6,662 nt of DNA from Candidatus Aminicenantota bacterium. GTDB lineage: Bacteria; Acidobacteriota; Aminicenantia; Aminicenantales; Saccharicenantaceae. The position numbers and the translations under genes are program-made. Below the pieces are notes generated by a model, which was not told the DNA's origin, made no database searches, and saw only the letters and a list, made by a program, of their open reading frames with translations. Where the stretch lies: contig JAPKZE010000366.1 in assembly GCA_026393955.1 (NCBI GenBank), positions 1-6,662 of the forward strand, in the 5' to 3' direction. The first letter of the stretch is position 1; every line of letters starts with the position of its first letter. Shown here one piece after another: positions 1-5,788 of the stretch.

Positions 1-1
1 C

Positions 2-886
2 CGGAACCTCAAGGCCTTCGCCTTCGGCGGCCAGCAGTATATCGTCGGCGCCCGCAATGAATTCCCGACGGCCGCGACGCTGGGCGTTTTCGTCCAGGCC
101 CGGAACACGGCCGGGCTCGTCCCGGGCGCGGCCCCGTCCGCGACGACCGGGTCGGCCTTCGTGCTCGACCTCTTTTCGCTCGACACCAACGAAACCGCCG
201 CGACCTTCCCGCTGACCGAAGTCGCCGCCGACCCCGGCGAACCGGCCACCCTCCTCGTCTCCGGCGAAGCGCCGCTCGCGGATGTCAAGCCCGGCTACTA
301 CCGCGCCCGGGTCTCGCTCGCGGCCCCGGACGGGCGGCGGCTCCTCACGACGGAGGATGACTTCGTCGTCCTCGGCCAGCCCTACCCGGTCATCCCCTGG
401 GTCTACGCGCGACTGCACGGCCCTTTCCCGGGGCCCGAGCATCTCCTGGTCCTGGGCTCCCAGCATTTCCTGAAAGGCGAATACGGACCGGCCCGGGACC
501 TCTTCGAGCAGGTCCTCAAGGGGCGCGACGACCCCGCCGCCCGCCTGCTGCTCGCCAAATCGCTCTACGGCCTGGGGCTCTACAAGGAGTCCCTGGCCCA
601 CGCCATGGCCATGTCCGAGCGCGGCGGCGACCGGGAGGCGGCCAAGGTCATGGCCCTCGATCAGGCCGGGCTCAAGGATTGGACCTCGGCCCTGGCCACG
701 CTCGAGAAGCTCATGTCCGAAGCGACCGAGATCCCCGTGCTGAACCTGGCCGCCGAGTGCCACCTGGCCCTCGGCCATCCCGAAAGAGCCCTGCCCCTGC
801 TGCAGAAATCCCTCGCCCTCGCCCCCGACCAGCCGGCCGCCCGGGCCCTGGAGGAGCGGGCGCGGAAGAGCCTCGATCAACGATAG
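2..886 (+). CDS. TPR protein with beta-sandwich-like domain, 5' truncated
   Basis: The frame is open from base 2 to the TAG at 884-886 with no stop, so the gene begins outside the window; 294 residues are visible. A GTG at 161 could be called as a start, but coding character is unbroken before it (RNLKAFAFGGQQYIVGARNE), so it is internal. Residues 1 to about 125 look like beta-strand modules ending in a pattern GYYRARVSLAAPDGRR followed by FVVLG. Residues about 145-278 form four TPR-like helical repeats, for example FLKGEYGPARDLFEQVL and LALGHPERALPLLQKSLALAP. TPRs normally mediate protein-protein contacts. The layout resembles the C-terminal part of secreted GWxTD-type proteins that I associate with Acidobacteriota/Aminicenantes, but the diagnostic N-terminal domain is off the window, so that family call is inference. 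It is probably co-transcribed with the next gene, nine bases downstream. The exact function is unknown. Confidence 0.82.
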   Translation, partial: RNLKAFAFGGQQYIVGARNEFPTAATLGVFVQARNTAGLVPGAAPSATTGSAFVLDLFSLDTNETAATFPLTEVAADPGEPATLLVSGEAPLADVKPGYYRARVSLAAPDGRRLLTTEDDFVVLGQPYPVIPWVYARLHGPFPGPEHLLVLGSQHFLKGEYGPARDLFEQVLKGRDDPAARLLLAKSLYGLGLYKESLAHAMAMSERGGDREAAKVMALDQAGLKDWTSALATLEKLMSEATEIPVLNLAAECHLALGHPERALPLLQKSLALAPDQPAARALEERARKSLDQR

Positions 887-889
887 GAG
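885..889 (+). promoter_or_regulatory. Shine-Dalgarno site fixing the start at 896
   Basis: AGGAG overlaps the stop codon of the upstream TPR gene and lies six bases before the ATG at 896. This supports both the start choice and translation from the same transcript as the upstream gene. Confidence 0.75.
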
Positions 890-895
890 TCACGG

Positions 896-1813
896 ATGAA
901 AGCCCCCAAAGCCGCCGTCATCGCTCTCTTCGTCCTCATGTCCGCCGTCTCAGCCTGGCCCCAGTTCCAGGGGAAGATCAGCGGGCGCGTCCTCGACCCC
1001 GAAGGCAAGCCGGTCGAAAAGGCCGAAGTGGCCATCGTTTCCCAGAAGTCCTCGAGCCTCCGGTACGATCTCAAGACGGACAAGGACGGGCGCTTCATCC
1101 AGGTCGGGATCACGCCCGGCTACTACATGGTCACCGTCAAGAAGCCCGGCTTCGCGCCGGGTTCCAAGGAAATCCACGTCGGCGTCGCCGACCAGCAGAA
1201 CGTCGAGCTCGTCCTCAAGTCCGCGGCCGCCGAGGCCGAGAAATCCTATTCCGCGGCCGACAAGGCCTTCCTCAATGGCAACAAGCTCTACGCCGAGCAG
1301 AAGTACGCCGAGGCCGCGGCCGCCTACGGCCAGGCCATCGGCCTCGACCCGGCCAATTGGGGCTACCATCTCAACCTCGGCCTGGCCTTGAAGAAATCCG
1401 GCCAGGCCGAGGAGTCCCTGGCCTCGTTCCGCAAGGCGGTCGAGATCAATCCCGAAAGCTACAGCGCCAACAAGGAGGCCGGGGAGGCCCTGGCCAAGTC
1501 CGGCCAGCACGCCGAGGCCAAGACGTTCTACGAGAAGGCCGCCGGGCTGAGCCCCGACGATCCCGATGCCCAGTACAACCTGGGCGTCTGCCAGGTCAAC
1601 CTTGGCGAATCGGAAGCGGCCCTGCCGCGTTTCCAGAAGGCCGTCGAGCTCAGGCCTGACTATGCCGACGCCTACTACCAGATGGCGACCATCCTCATCG
1701 GCCAGAACAAGGTGCCTGAGGCCAAGGCGGCCCTGGAGAAGTTCCTGGCCCTGGCCCCCGAGCACGAGAAGGCCGCGATCGCCCGCCAGCTCCTCGACTT
1801 CCTGAAGAAGTAA
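896..1813 (+). CDS. Secreted carboxypeptidase-regulatory-like domain and TPR protein
   Basis: The 305-residue product starts at an ATG with a good Shine-Dalgarno site. Residues 1-20 are a typical signal peptide (lysines, hydrophobic core, AVSA before W21), so the mature protein should be exported, probably to the periplasm. Residues about 25-108 match the carboxypeptidase-regulatory-like beta-sandwich: GKISGRVLDPEGKPVEKAEV, then TDKDGRF and GYYMVTVKKPGF, the hallmark strands of that fold. Residues about 122-291 contain five consecutive 34-residue TPRs starting near 122, 156, 190, 224 and 258, each closing in a motif such as AVEINPES or AVELRPDYAD. The tandem TPRs suggest a scaffold or partner-binding role at the envelope; the ligand is unknown. 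It follows the truncated TPR gene by nine bases, probably in one operon, and its stop codon abuts a terminator hairpin. There is no catalytic motif. The domain calls are firm; the function is not. Confidence 0.9.
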   Translation: MKAPKAAVIALFVLMSAVSAWPQFQGKISGRVLDPEGKPVEKAEVAIVSQKSSSLRYDLKTDKDGRFIQVGITPGYYMVTVKKPGFAPGSKEIHVGVADQQNVELVLKSAAAEAEKSYSAADKAFLNGNKLYAEQKYAEAAAAYGQAIGLDPANWGYHLNLGLALKKSGQAEESLASFRKAVEINPESYSANKEAGEALAKSGQHAEAKTFYEKAAGLSPDDPDAQYNLGVCQVNLGESEAALPRFQKAVELRPDYADAYYQMATILIGQNKVPEAKAALEKFLALAPEHEKAAIARQLLDFLKK

Positions 1814-1845
1814 AAAAAAAGGACCGCCCCGCGGGGCGGTCCTTT
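1812..1845. terminator. Bidirectional intrinsic terminator between convergent genes
   Basis: A perfect 13-bp stem runs from 1818-1830 (AAAGGACCGCCCC) to 1833-1845 (GGGGCGGTCCTTT) around a two-base GC centre; in RNA the innermost pair probably opens to give a four-base loop. For the minus-strand gene ending at 1868 the stem is followed by nine U residues (complement of A1812-1820), a textbook terminator. For the plus-strand gene ending at 1813 the stem is followed only by UUU, so it should stop that transcript less efficiently, though the A/U-rich stem base lets one element serve both genes. Confidence 0.9.
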
Positions 1846-1867
1846 GGAATTCCGGAAGAGCGCGGGC

Positions 1868-2929
1868 TTACTTGACCGAGAAGGCCATCTTCGTAGCGAC
1901 CTTCTTGCCCGAGACCTTGTCGGTGACGGTGATCGCCAGACTGTAGCTCCCCGCGCCCAGGGGCTTCTTTTCTTCGCTCAGCACGGTGCCCTTCTCGTCC
2001 AGCTTCTGGATGGTCTGGAAGAGCGGCAGGGGCTGGTTGACGAGATAGAGCTCGTAGGACTGGGGCGTCCACTTGATGACCGGCTTGCCGTCCAGGCTCT
2101 GGACCTCGTAGTTGACCTCGAGATCGAGCGCGGACCGGGGGTCGGCGGGGTCCTTGGCGGCGGCGCCGAGAACGAAAAACAGGATCTCCAGGTTCTCGCC
2201 GGTGCCGATCTCGTAGCCCGAGTTGTGCACGACCTTGGCCGCGCCCCAAGTGAAGTAGCCGCGGTGGATGGTCGGCCGCATGTCGGGATCGACCTGGTCC
2301 ATGGTCATGATGATGATCGGGTCCGTGGGCCAGAGGGCCGTCTCATAAGCGTCCGGTCCGGGCAGGGTGAGCTCGGTGTAGGCGACGCTGAGCTTATTCA
2401 TGTCGGGCGTGCTGATGACGAGGGCCAGAGTGTACTTGCCTGCGGGCAGGGTAATGCCGAACGAATACCAGTCCTCTTTCTCGGGCGTATAGCTCGTGCC
2501 GTCGGTCGTCAGGGCGGCCTGGGTCTTGCCGCCGAACCTCGACTTCAGCGCCCCGGTGGCGTCGGGCTGGAAGAATTCGAAGAAGACGTTGAAGGTCGTC
2601 TCCATGGCGCCGGACCCGGTCAGGGACGGCGCGTACCCGAGGTCGCTGTTCTTGGCCTTGAAGAAGAAGACGGGATAGAGGTTGTTGGCCTGAGCGGGCA
2701 GGACGAGCGTCTTGAAGAGGCTGAAGGGCATGTCCTGGCGTCCTTGCCGCGCGGCCAGACCTTCCTGGATGACGGCCTCGATCTCCTTGGGCATCGAAGC
2801 CTTCGCGGCGGGGGGCTTGGGTTCCTGTTTTTTGTTCTGGACCGCGGGGGCCGCCTGCACACCAACAGCGAGAACGCTGGTGATGAAGAGAAGCGTCAGG
2901 GCGGCCGCGATCATTCTGGGAGCTTTCAT
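1868..2929 (-). CDS. Secreted protein of unknown function with repeated beta modules
   Basis: The 353-residue product starts at the ATG at 2929, chosen because AGGAGG lies four bases upstream and a signal peptide follows directly (MKAPRMIAAALTLLFITSVL, likely cleavage after VQA26). The frame stays open to 2980, but that would put 17 charged residues before the signal peptide and the start inside a promoter. After a Lys/Pro/Ala-rich linker (about 31-48), residues about 85-190 and 220-353 look like two beta-sandwich domains. Each ends in a similar pattern: LPAGKYTLALVIS near 161-173 and LGAGSYSLAITVTDKVSGKK near 324-343, with a final AFSV strand. I recognise no catalytic motif and no named family. 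The last domain resembles the visible N-terminal part of the 2-886 product. It is a single-gene unit facing the TPR pair, probably an envelope or periplasmic protein, with its own unusual promoter region. Confidence 0.85.
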   Translation of the reverse strand: MKAPRMIAAALTLLFITSVLAVGVQAAPAVQNKKQEPKPPAAKASMPKEIEAVIQEGLAARQGRQDMPFSLFKTLVLPAQANNLYPVFFFKAKNSDLGYAPSLTGSGAMETTFNVFFEFFQPDATGALKSRFGGKTQAALTTDGTSYTPEKEDWYSFGITLPAGKYTLALVISTPDMNKLSVAYTELTLPGPDAYETALWPTDPIIIMTMDQVDPDMRPTIHRGYFTWGAAKVVHNSGYEIGTGENLEILFFVLGAAAKDPADPRSALDLEVNYEVQSLDGKPVIKWTPQSYELYLVNQPLPLFQTIQKLDEKGTVLSEEKKPLGAGSYSLAITVTDKVSGKKVATKMAFSVK

Positions 2930-2933
2930 TTTT

Positions 2934-2939
2934 CCTCCT
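2934..2939 (-). promoter_or_regulatory. Strong Shine-Dalgarno site deciding the start at 2929
   Basis: On the minus strand AGGAGG is followed by AAAA and then the ATG at 2929. No comparable site precedes the longer start at 2980, so the shorter protein with an intact signal peptide is preferred. Confidence 0.85.
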
Positions 2940-2975
2940 GTAGGGATCATCTCATTCACTTTCGCCATCCTATAG

Positions 2976-2992
2976 AGCAAATCTCATGCCAA
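2976..2992 (-). promoter_or_regulatory. Candidate sigma-54 (-24/-12) promoter
   Basis: The minus strand reads TTGGCATGAGATTTGCT. It matches the sigma-54 consensus YTGGCACGRNNNTTGCW at 13 of 14 specified positions, with the invariant GG (2990-2989) and GC (2978-2977) correctly 12 bases apart. Transcription would start near 2965, giving a leader of about 36 bases before the 2929 ATG. The overlapping sigma-70 reading (TATAGG with TGGAAT, 17-base spacer) is much weaker. Sigma-54 promoters require an AAA+ activator bound upstream; a palindrome at 3042-3056 sits at a suitable distance. This is a sequence match only, and whether this organism encodes RpoN is not visible here. Confidence 0.6.
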
Positions 2993-3041
2993 TTCCATCG
3001 GCCGTCGCTCTCTGTCTCTCGGGGGGTATCGGACGGGGTGC

Positions 3042-3056
3042 GTAAAGGACCTTTAC
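3042..3056. promoter_or_regulatory. Perfect 15-bp palindrome, possible activator or repressor site
   Basis: GTAAAGG-A-CCTTTAC is a perfect inverted repeat with a one-base centre. It lies between mltG and the 1868-2929 gene, about 85 bases upstream of the transcription start predicted from the sigma-54 element, a typical position for an enhancer-binding protein. It could also be an operator for another regulator. It is unlikely to be a terminator for mltG, because no U-tract follows on the minus strand and a one-base centre makes a poor RNA loop. Confidence 0.45.
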
Positions 3057-3106
3057 AGCCCTCTGTCCTGCCTCGCTCGGGCCTCCGGGATGGCAAAAGG
3101 AAAAGT

Positions 3107-3134
3107 ACTATAGCAAATTTCAGTGATTTTGCAA
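3107..3134 (-). promoter_or_regulatory. Candidate sigma-70 promoter at the end of mltG
   Basis: On the minus strand TTGCAA (3134-3129, four of six matches) and TATAGT (3112-3107, five of six) are separated by 16 bases. It would fire toward the 1868-2929 gene from near 3100, with a leader of about 170 bases containing the 3042-3056 palindrome. The -35 box overlaps the last codons of mltG. AT-rich sequence is rare in this region, which lends some support, but the match is moderate. Confidence 0.3.
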
Positions 3135-4145
3135 TGCCCGGAATTTCTTTACGGCGTCGAGATGCTCGCCGAGCGTCCGGCTGAACCGGTGCGAGCCGTC
3201 GCCGCGGGCGACGAAGTAGAAATAGCCCTCCGGCGCGGGATGGAGGGCCGCGTCGAGGCTGGCCAAACCCGGGTTCGAAATGGGCCCCGGCGGCAGCCCG
3301 GCGCGGAGGTAGGTATTGTACGGAGAGGGGAACTTGAGATCCTTGAAGAGCAGCCGTCCCGTGTAGAGGCCTTCGCGCTTGAGCGCGTAGGCGATGGTCG
3401 GGTCGCAGTCGAGCTTCATGCCGATCTTCAAGCGGTTGTGGAAGACGGCCGAGACGAGGGGCCGTTCGTCGGCGAGGGCGGTCTCCTCTTCGATGAGCGA
3501 GGCGAGCGTCACCGCGTCCCGGACGCTCAGGCCCAGTTCGGCGGCCCGCCGGCGGCGGGAGTCGTCGAAGACCGCATGGAAACGGGCGACCATGGCCGCG
3601 ACGACGTCCGCTTCCGGGGCCCGGCGGGGCAGGTTGTACGTGTCCGGAAAGAGGTATCCCTCGAGGTCGCGGGCCCGGGGGTCCAGGTCGGCGATGAGCC
3701 CGGCGTCGAGGCAGGCCCGGCCGAAGGCGGCCCGGCCTTCGGAGTCGGCCGGCCGGAGGAGCGTCGCGATCTCCCCGGACGTCAGCCCTTCCGGCACGGT
3801 CACGGGTTCGAGATGGATGCGGCCGGCGAAGAGGCGGAAGAGCGCGGCTTTGGCGGCGAGCGGCGGCGAGAAGAGGTATTCGCCCGCCTTGAACCGCTCC
3901 CCGGGGTAGAAGAGCCGGCAGGCCAGCCGCAACGGGAGAGCGTCCCGGACGAGGCCCTCGCGCTCGAGACGCTCGAGGACCGCCCGGGCGCTCCAGCCCT
4001 TTTCGACCTCGAAGAAAGTCCCCCGGCTTTCGGGGCCGGCGCTCGCGCCGGCCGGGGCCGTCAGGGCCCGGACGACCCAGCCCGTCGCCGCGGCCACGAG
4101 GAACACGGCGGCGAGGAGAACGGCCCTAATCGACTTCAGGACCAT
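3120..4145 (-). CDS. mltG: Endolytic murein transglycosylase MltG (YceG-like)
   Basis: MltG is an inner-membrane lytic transglycosylase that cleaves nascent peptidoglycan strands internally and is thought to set glycan chain length. The 341-residue length matches the E. coli protein (about 340). Residues about 7-29 form one N-terminal membrane anchor. A LysM-like segment follows at about 43-93 (FFEVEKGWSARAVLERLERE to FKAGEYLF). The YceG catalytic domain then shows the family blocks in order: LEGYLFPDTY (161-170), ASLIEEET (215-222, with Glu219 at the position of the catalytic Glu218 of E. coli), VFHNRLKIGMKLDCDPTIAY (234-253), SPYNTY (274-279) with GLPPGPISNPG (283-293), and FYFVARGDGSHRFSRTLGEH (309-328). 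The start overlaps the end of ruvX by 20 bases, so translation is probably coupled; only a weak GGGGCGG lies upstream. It is the last gene of the ddl-ruvX-mltG operon. No clear intrinsic terminator follows its TGA. Confidence 0.96.
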   Translation of the reverse strand: MVLKSIRAVLLAAVFLVAAATGWVVRALTAPAGASAGPESRGTFFEVEKGWSARAVLERLEREGLVRDALPLRLACRLFYPGERFKAGEYLFSPPLAAKAALFRLFAGRIHLEPVTVPEGLTSGEIATLLRPADSEGRAAFGRACLDAGLIADLDPRARDLEGYLFPDTYNLPRRAPEADVVAAMVARFHAVFDDSRRRRAAELGLSVRDAVTLASLIEEETALADERPLVSAVFHNRLKIGMKLDCDPTIAYALKREGLYTGRLLFKDLKFPSPYNTYLRAGLPPGPISNPGLASLDAALHPAPEGYFYFVARGDGSHRFSRTLGEHLDAVKKFRALQNH

Positions 4146-4566
4146 CGTCCGCCCCGCGCTTCCGCTCGAGGTAGGTCGAGAGGATGATGACCGCCGCGAT
4201 GCGGTCCTCCCAGTCCTTCTTCTTCCGGCCGCGGAGCTTTTCGTCTTCGAGGGTCTTGAGGGCCTGGCGCGTCGTCAGGCGCTCGTCGATGAGGGTGACC
4301 GGCCTGCCGACGGCCTTTTCCAGCCAGGCCGCGAAGACTCGCGTCTTCTCGGTCCGGGTCCCGGCGCTGCCGTCCATGCGCAGCGGATTGCCCAGGACGA
4401 TCTCCCCGACGTCGTGCTTGGCGACGAGATCGCGGAAGTACTGGCGGTCGGCGCTCTCCCGGCCGGTGAGCTCATAGGAGGTCAGGGGCTGGGCCGTGAT
4501 CAGCAGGGGGTCGCTCAGGGCCAATCCGACGTGGCGGTCGCCGTAGTCGATGCCCAGGACCCGCAT
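4126..4566 (-). CDS. ruvX: YqgF/RuvX RNase H-fold nuclease-family protein
   Basis: The 146-residue product has the normal family length (about 138-150). YqgF proteins have an RNase H-like fold; they take part in 16S rRNA 5'-end processing and have been proposed as alternative Holliday-junction resolvases. Visible motifs are GIDYGDRHVGLALSD (5-19, with Asp7 in the first strand), GEIVLGNPLRMDG (54-66), IDERLTT (93-99, acidic Asp94/Glu95) and EDRIAAVIILSTYLE (120-134, Asp121). All acidic positions expected of the active site are present, so it looks intact. Its ATG overlaps the ddl stop as TAATG, and an AAAGGGA site (4579-4573) precedes it, pointing to translational coupling with ddl. It overlaps mltG by 20 bases at the other end. 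The ruvX-mltG neighbourhood is widespread in bacteria. Confidence 0.95.
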   Translation of the reverse strand: MRVLGIDYGDRHVGLALSDPLLITAQPLTSYELTGRESADRQYFRDLVAKHDVGEIVLGNPLRMDGSAGTRTEKTRVFAAWLEKAVGRPVTLIDERLTTRQALKTLEDEKLRGRKKKDWEDRIAAVIILSTYLERKRGADDGPEVD

Positions 4567-5630
4567 TAGCGGTCCCTTTCGACGCAGGCCTTCCGGCGCC
4601 GGTGGCGCTCGAAGCCGAGATCGACGAGCCGTTCGAGCAGCCGCGGGAAAGGCAGTCCCGAGACCGCCCAGAGCTTGGGGTACATGCTGATCTCGGTGAA
4701 GCCCGGGATGGTGTTGATCTCGTTGACGTAGAGCCGGCGGGTCTCTTTCTCCAGGAAGAAGTCCACCCGGGCCATGCCCTCGGCGGCCAGGGCCTTGTAA
4801 GCCGCGATGCCCAAGGCCCGGACCCGGGCCGTGGTCCGCGGCGGGAGCGCGGCCGGGATGGCGAAACGGGTCTTGCCGTCGATATATTTGTCGTTGTAGT
4901 CGTAGAACTCCCGGAAGGGGATGACCTCGCCGGGGAGGGAGGCCTCCGGCGCCTCGTTGCCGAGGACGCTCAGCTCGAGCTCGCGCCCGGCGATGCCCTT
5001 CTCGACGAGGGCCGTGGGGTCGTATCGGAAAGCCGTGGCCAGGGCGGCCGGGAGGCCGGCCCGGTCCGTCACCTTGGTGATGCCGACGCTCGAGCCGAGG
5101 TTGGAGGGCTTGACGAAGAGCGGCAGGGGCAGGGCCCGGCGGACGCGGCGCAGGACCGCCGCGGGGTCCTTCGTCCAGTCCGTTTCCCGGACGGTCTCGA
5201 AGGGGACGACCGGCAGGCCGTGGTCGCGGAGGACCGACTTGGCCAGGGCCTTGTCCATGCCCAGGGCGGAGCCGGTGACGCCGGCCCCGACGTAGGGGAC
5301 GCCGGCCATCTCGAGCAGGCCCTGGATCGTGCCGTCCTCGCCGAAGGGCCCGTGGAGGACCGGGAAATAGATGTCCGCGAACGACCCGTTCGCCGGCGGC
5401 CCGGCCTGCCAGGGCAGGAACGAGAAAGCGGGCCCCCGCTCGAGCGTCCGGATATCCGTCGAAGGCGCCGCGACGGCCTTCCAGAGGCCCGCCCGGGTGA
5501 TGTAGAGGCTGCGGACCTCGAATTTTCCGGGGTCGAAATTCTTGTGGACGGCGGTCGCCGAGATCAGGGAGATCTCGTGCTCGGCCGAGCGGCCCCCGAA
5601 GATCAGGGCGACGGCTATTTTTTTTGACAT
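4566..5630 (-). CDS. ddl: D-alanine--D-alanine ligase
   Basis: Ddl joins two D-alanines at the cost of ATP in the cytoplasm to make the dipeptide terminus of the peptidoglycan precursor. The 354-residue product shows the ATP-grasp ligase blocks in order: IFGGRSAEHEISLIS (10-24, Glu17 near the first substrate), HGPFGEDGTIQGLLE (93-107), GSALGMDK (120-127), FVKPSNLGSSVGI (172-184), the omega-loop EFYDYNDKY (241-249), ARVDFF (287-292, Asp290) and VNEINTIPGFTEISMYP (302-318, Glu304 and Asn306 for Mg2+). Tyr243 in the omega-loop suggests true D-Ala-D-Ala rather than D-Ala-D-lactate specificity. The start at 5630 is preferred: it matches family N-termini, and the next candidates at 5669 and 5777 lie within or upstream of the promoter. 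Only a weak ribosome site precedes it. The Arg-rich C-terminal tail (about 341-354) looks non-essential. It is the first gene of the operon with ruvX and mltG. Confidence 0.96.
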   Translation of the reverse strand: MSKKIAVALIFGGRSAEHEISLISATAVHKNFDPGKFEVRSLYITRAGLWKAVAAPSTDIRTLERGPAFSFLPWQAGPPANGSFADIYFPVLHGPFGEDGTIQGLLEMAGVPYVGAGVTGSALGMDKALAKSVLRDHGLPVVPFETVRETDWTKDPAAVLRRVRRALPLPLFVKPSNLGSSVGITKVTDRAGLPAALATAFRYDPTALVEKGIAGRELELSVLGNEAPEASLPGEVIPFREFYDYNDKYIDGKTRFAIPAALPPRTTARVRALGIAAYKALAAEGMARVDFFLEKETRRLYVNEINTIPGFTEISMYPKLWAVSGLPFPRLLERLVDLGFERHRRRKACVERDR

Positions 5631-5667
5631 TCGGCGCTTCGGCACGACTAACCTTATGGTTTGATTC

Positions 5668-5696
5668 ATTTTAATCGAATCGAGGACGCTTGTCCA
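5668..5696 (-). promoter_or_regulatory. Sigma-70-type promoter for ddl-ruvX-mltG
   Basis: On the minus strand TGGACA (5696-5691, five of six) and TAAAAT (5673-5668, five of six) are separated by exactly 17 bases. The start would fall near 5661, giving a leader of about 30 bases before the ddl ATG at 5630. The -10 box sits in an imperfect inverted repeat, GATTC (5663-5667) against GAATC (5677-5681), which could be an operator but may be chance. Confidence 0.65.
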
Positions 5697-5720
5697 TCGG
5701 GACCTGGTGCTAACTGAATG

Positions 5721-5750
5721 TTGACAGCCGCAAGAAACGCTTCGTATAAT
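5721..5750 (+). promoter_or_regulatory. Full-consensus sigma-70 promoter
   Basis: TTGACA (5721-5726) and TATAAT (5745-5750) both match consensus perfectly, with an 18-base spacer. Transcription should start near 5757-5759, about 30 bases before the ATG at 5789. Perfect hexamers are rare in such G+C-rich DNA, which suggests strong, probably constitutive expression of the downstream gene. It is divergent from the ddl promoter, with 24 bases between the two -35 boxes. Confidence 0.85.
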
Positions 5751-5788
5751 ACCCCCCGGTGGAAGTCTATCGGCCAAGAGGTGTGACC

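Noticed and set aside
161..163. GTG as start of the first gene
   Set aside because: The frame is open back to base 2 with protein-like sequence and no ribosome site before 161; the gene is cut by the window edge.
679..1659. 326-codon open frame on the plus strand
   Set aside because: It is out of frame across two real genes and extremely Arg/Pro/Gly-rich; a frame shadow.
950..1765. 271-codon open frame on the minus strand
   Set aside because: It is antisense to the clear TPR gene at 896-1813; its Leu/Gly/Val repeats merely mirror the TPR codons.
3042..3056. Palindrome as an intrinsic terminator of mltG
   Set aside because: No U-tract follows on the minus strand and the one-base centre cannot form a good RNA loop without losing pairs.
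1844..3184. 446-codon open frame on the plus strand
   Set aside because: It is antisense to the 1868-2929 gene, runs through its promoter and ribosome site, has Gly/Arg/Val-rich composition and no recognisable motif, and is typical of an antisense shadow in G+C-rich DNA. The minus-strand frame has a signal peptide and Shine-Dalgarno site.
3123..4187. 354-codon open frame on the plus strand
   Set aside because: It is antisense to mltG, whose motifs are unmistakable.
4602..5627. 341-codon open frame on the plus strand
   Set aside because: It is antisense to ddl, which carries all ATP-grasp ligase motifs.
5631..5777. 49-residue N-terminal extension of ddl
   Set aside because: It would place the start upstream of the ddl promoter and inside the divergent promoter of the neighbouring gene. 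Family N-termini begin at the MSKKIAVALIFGG segment.
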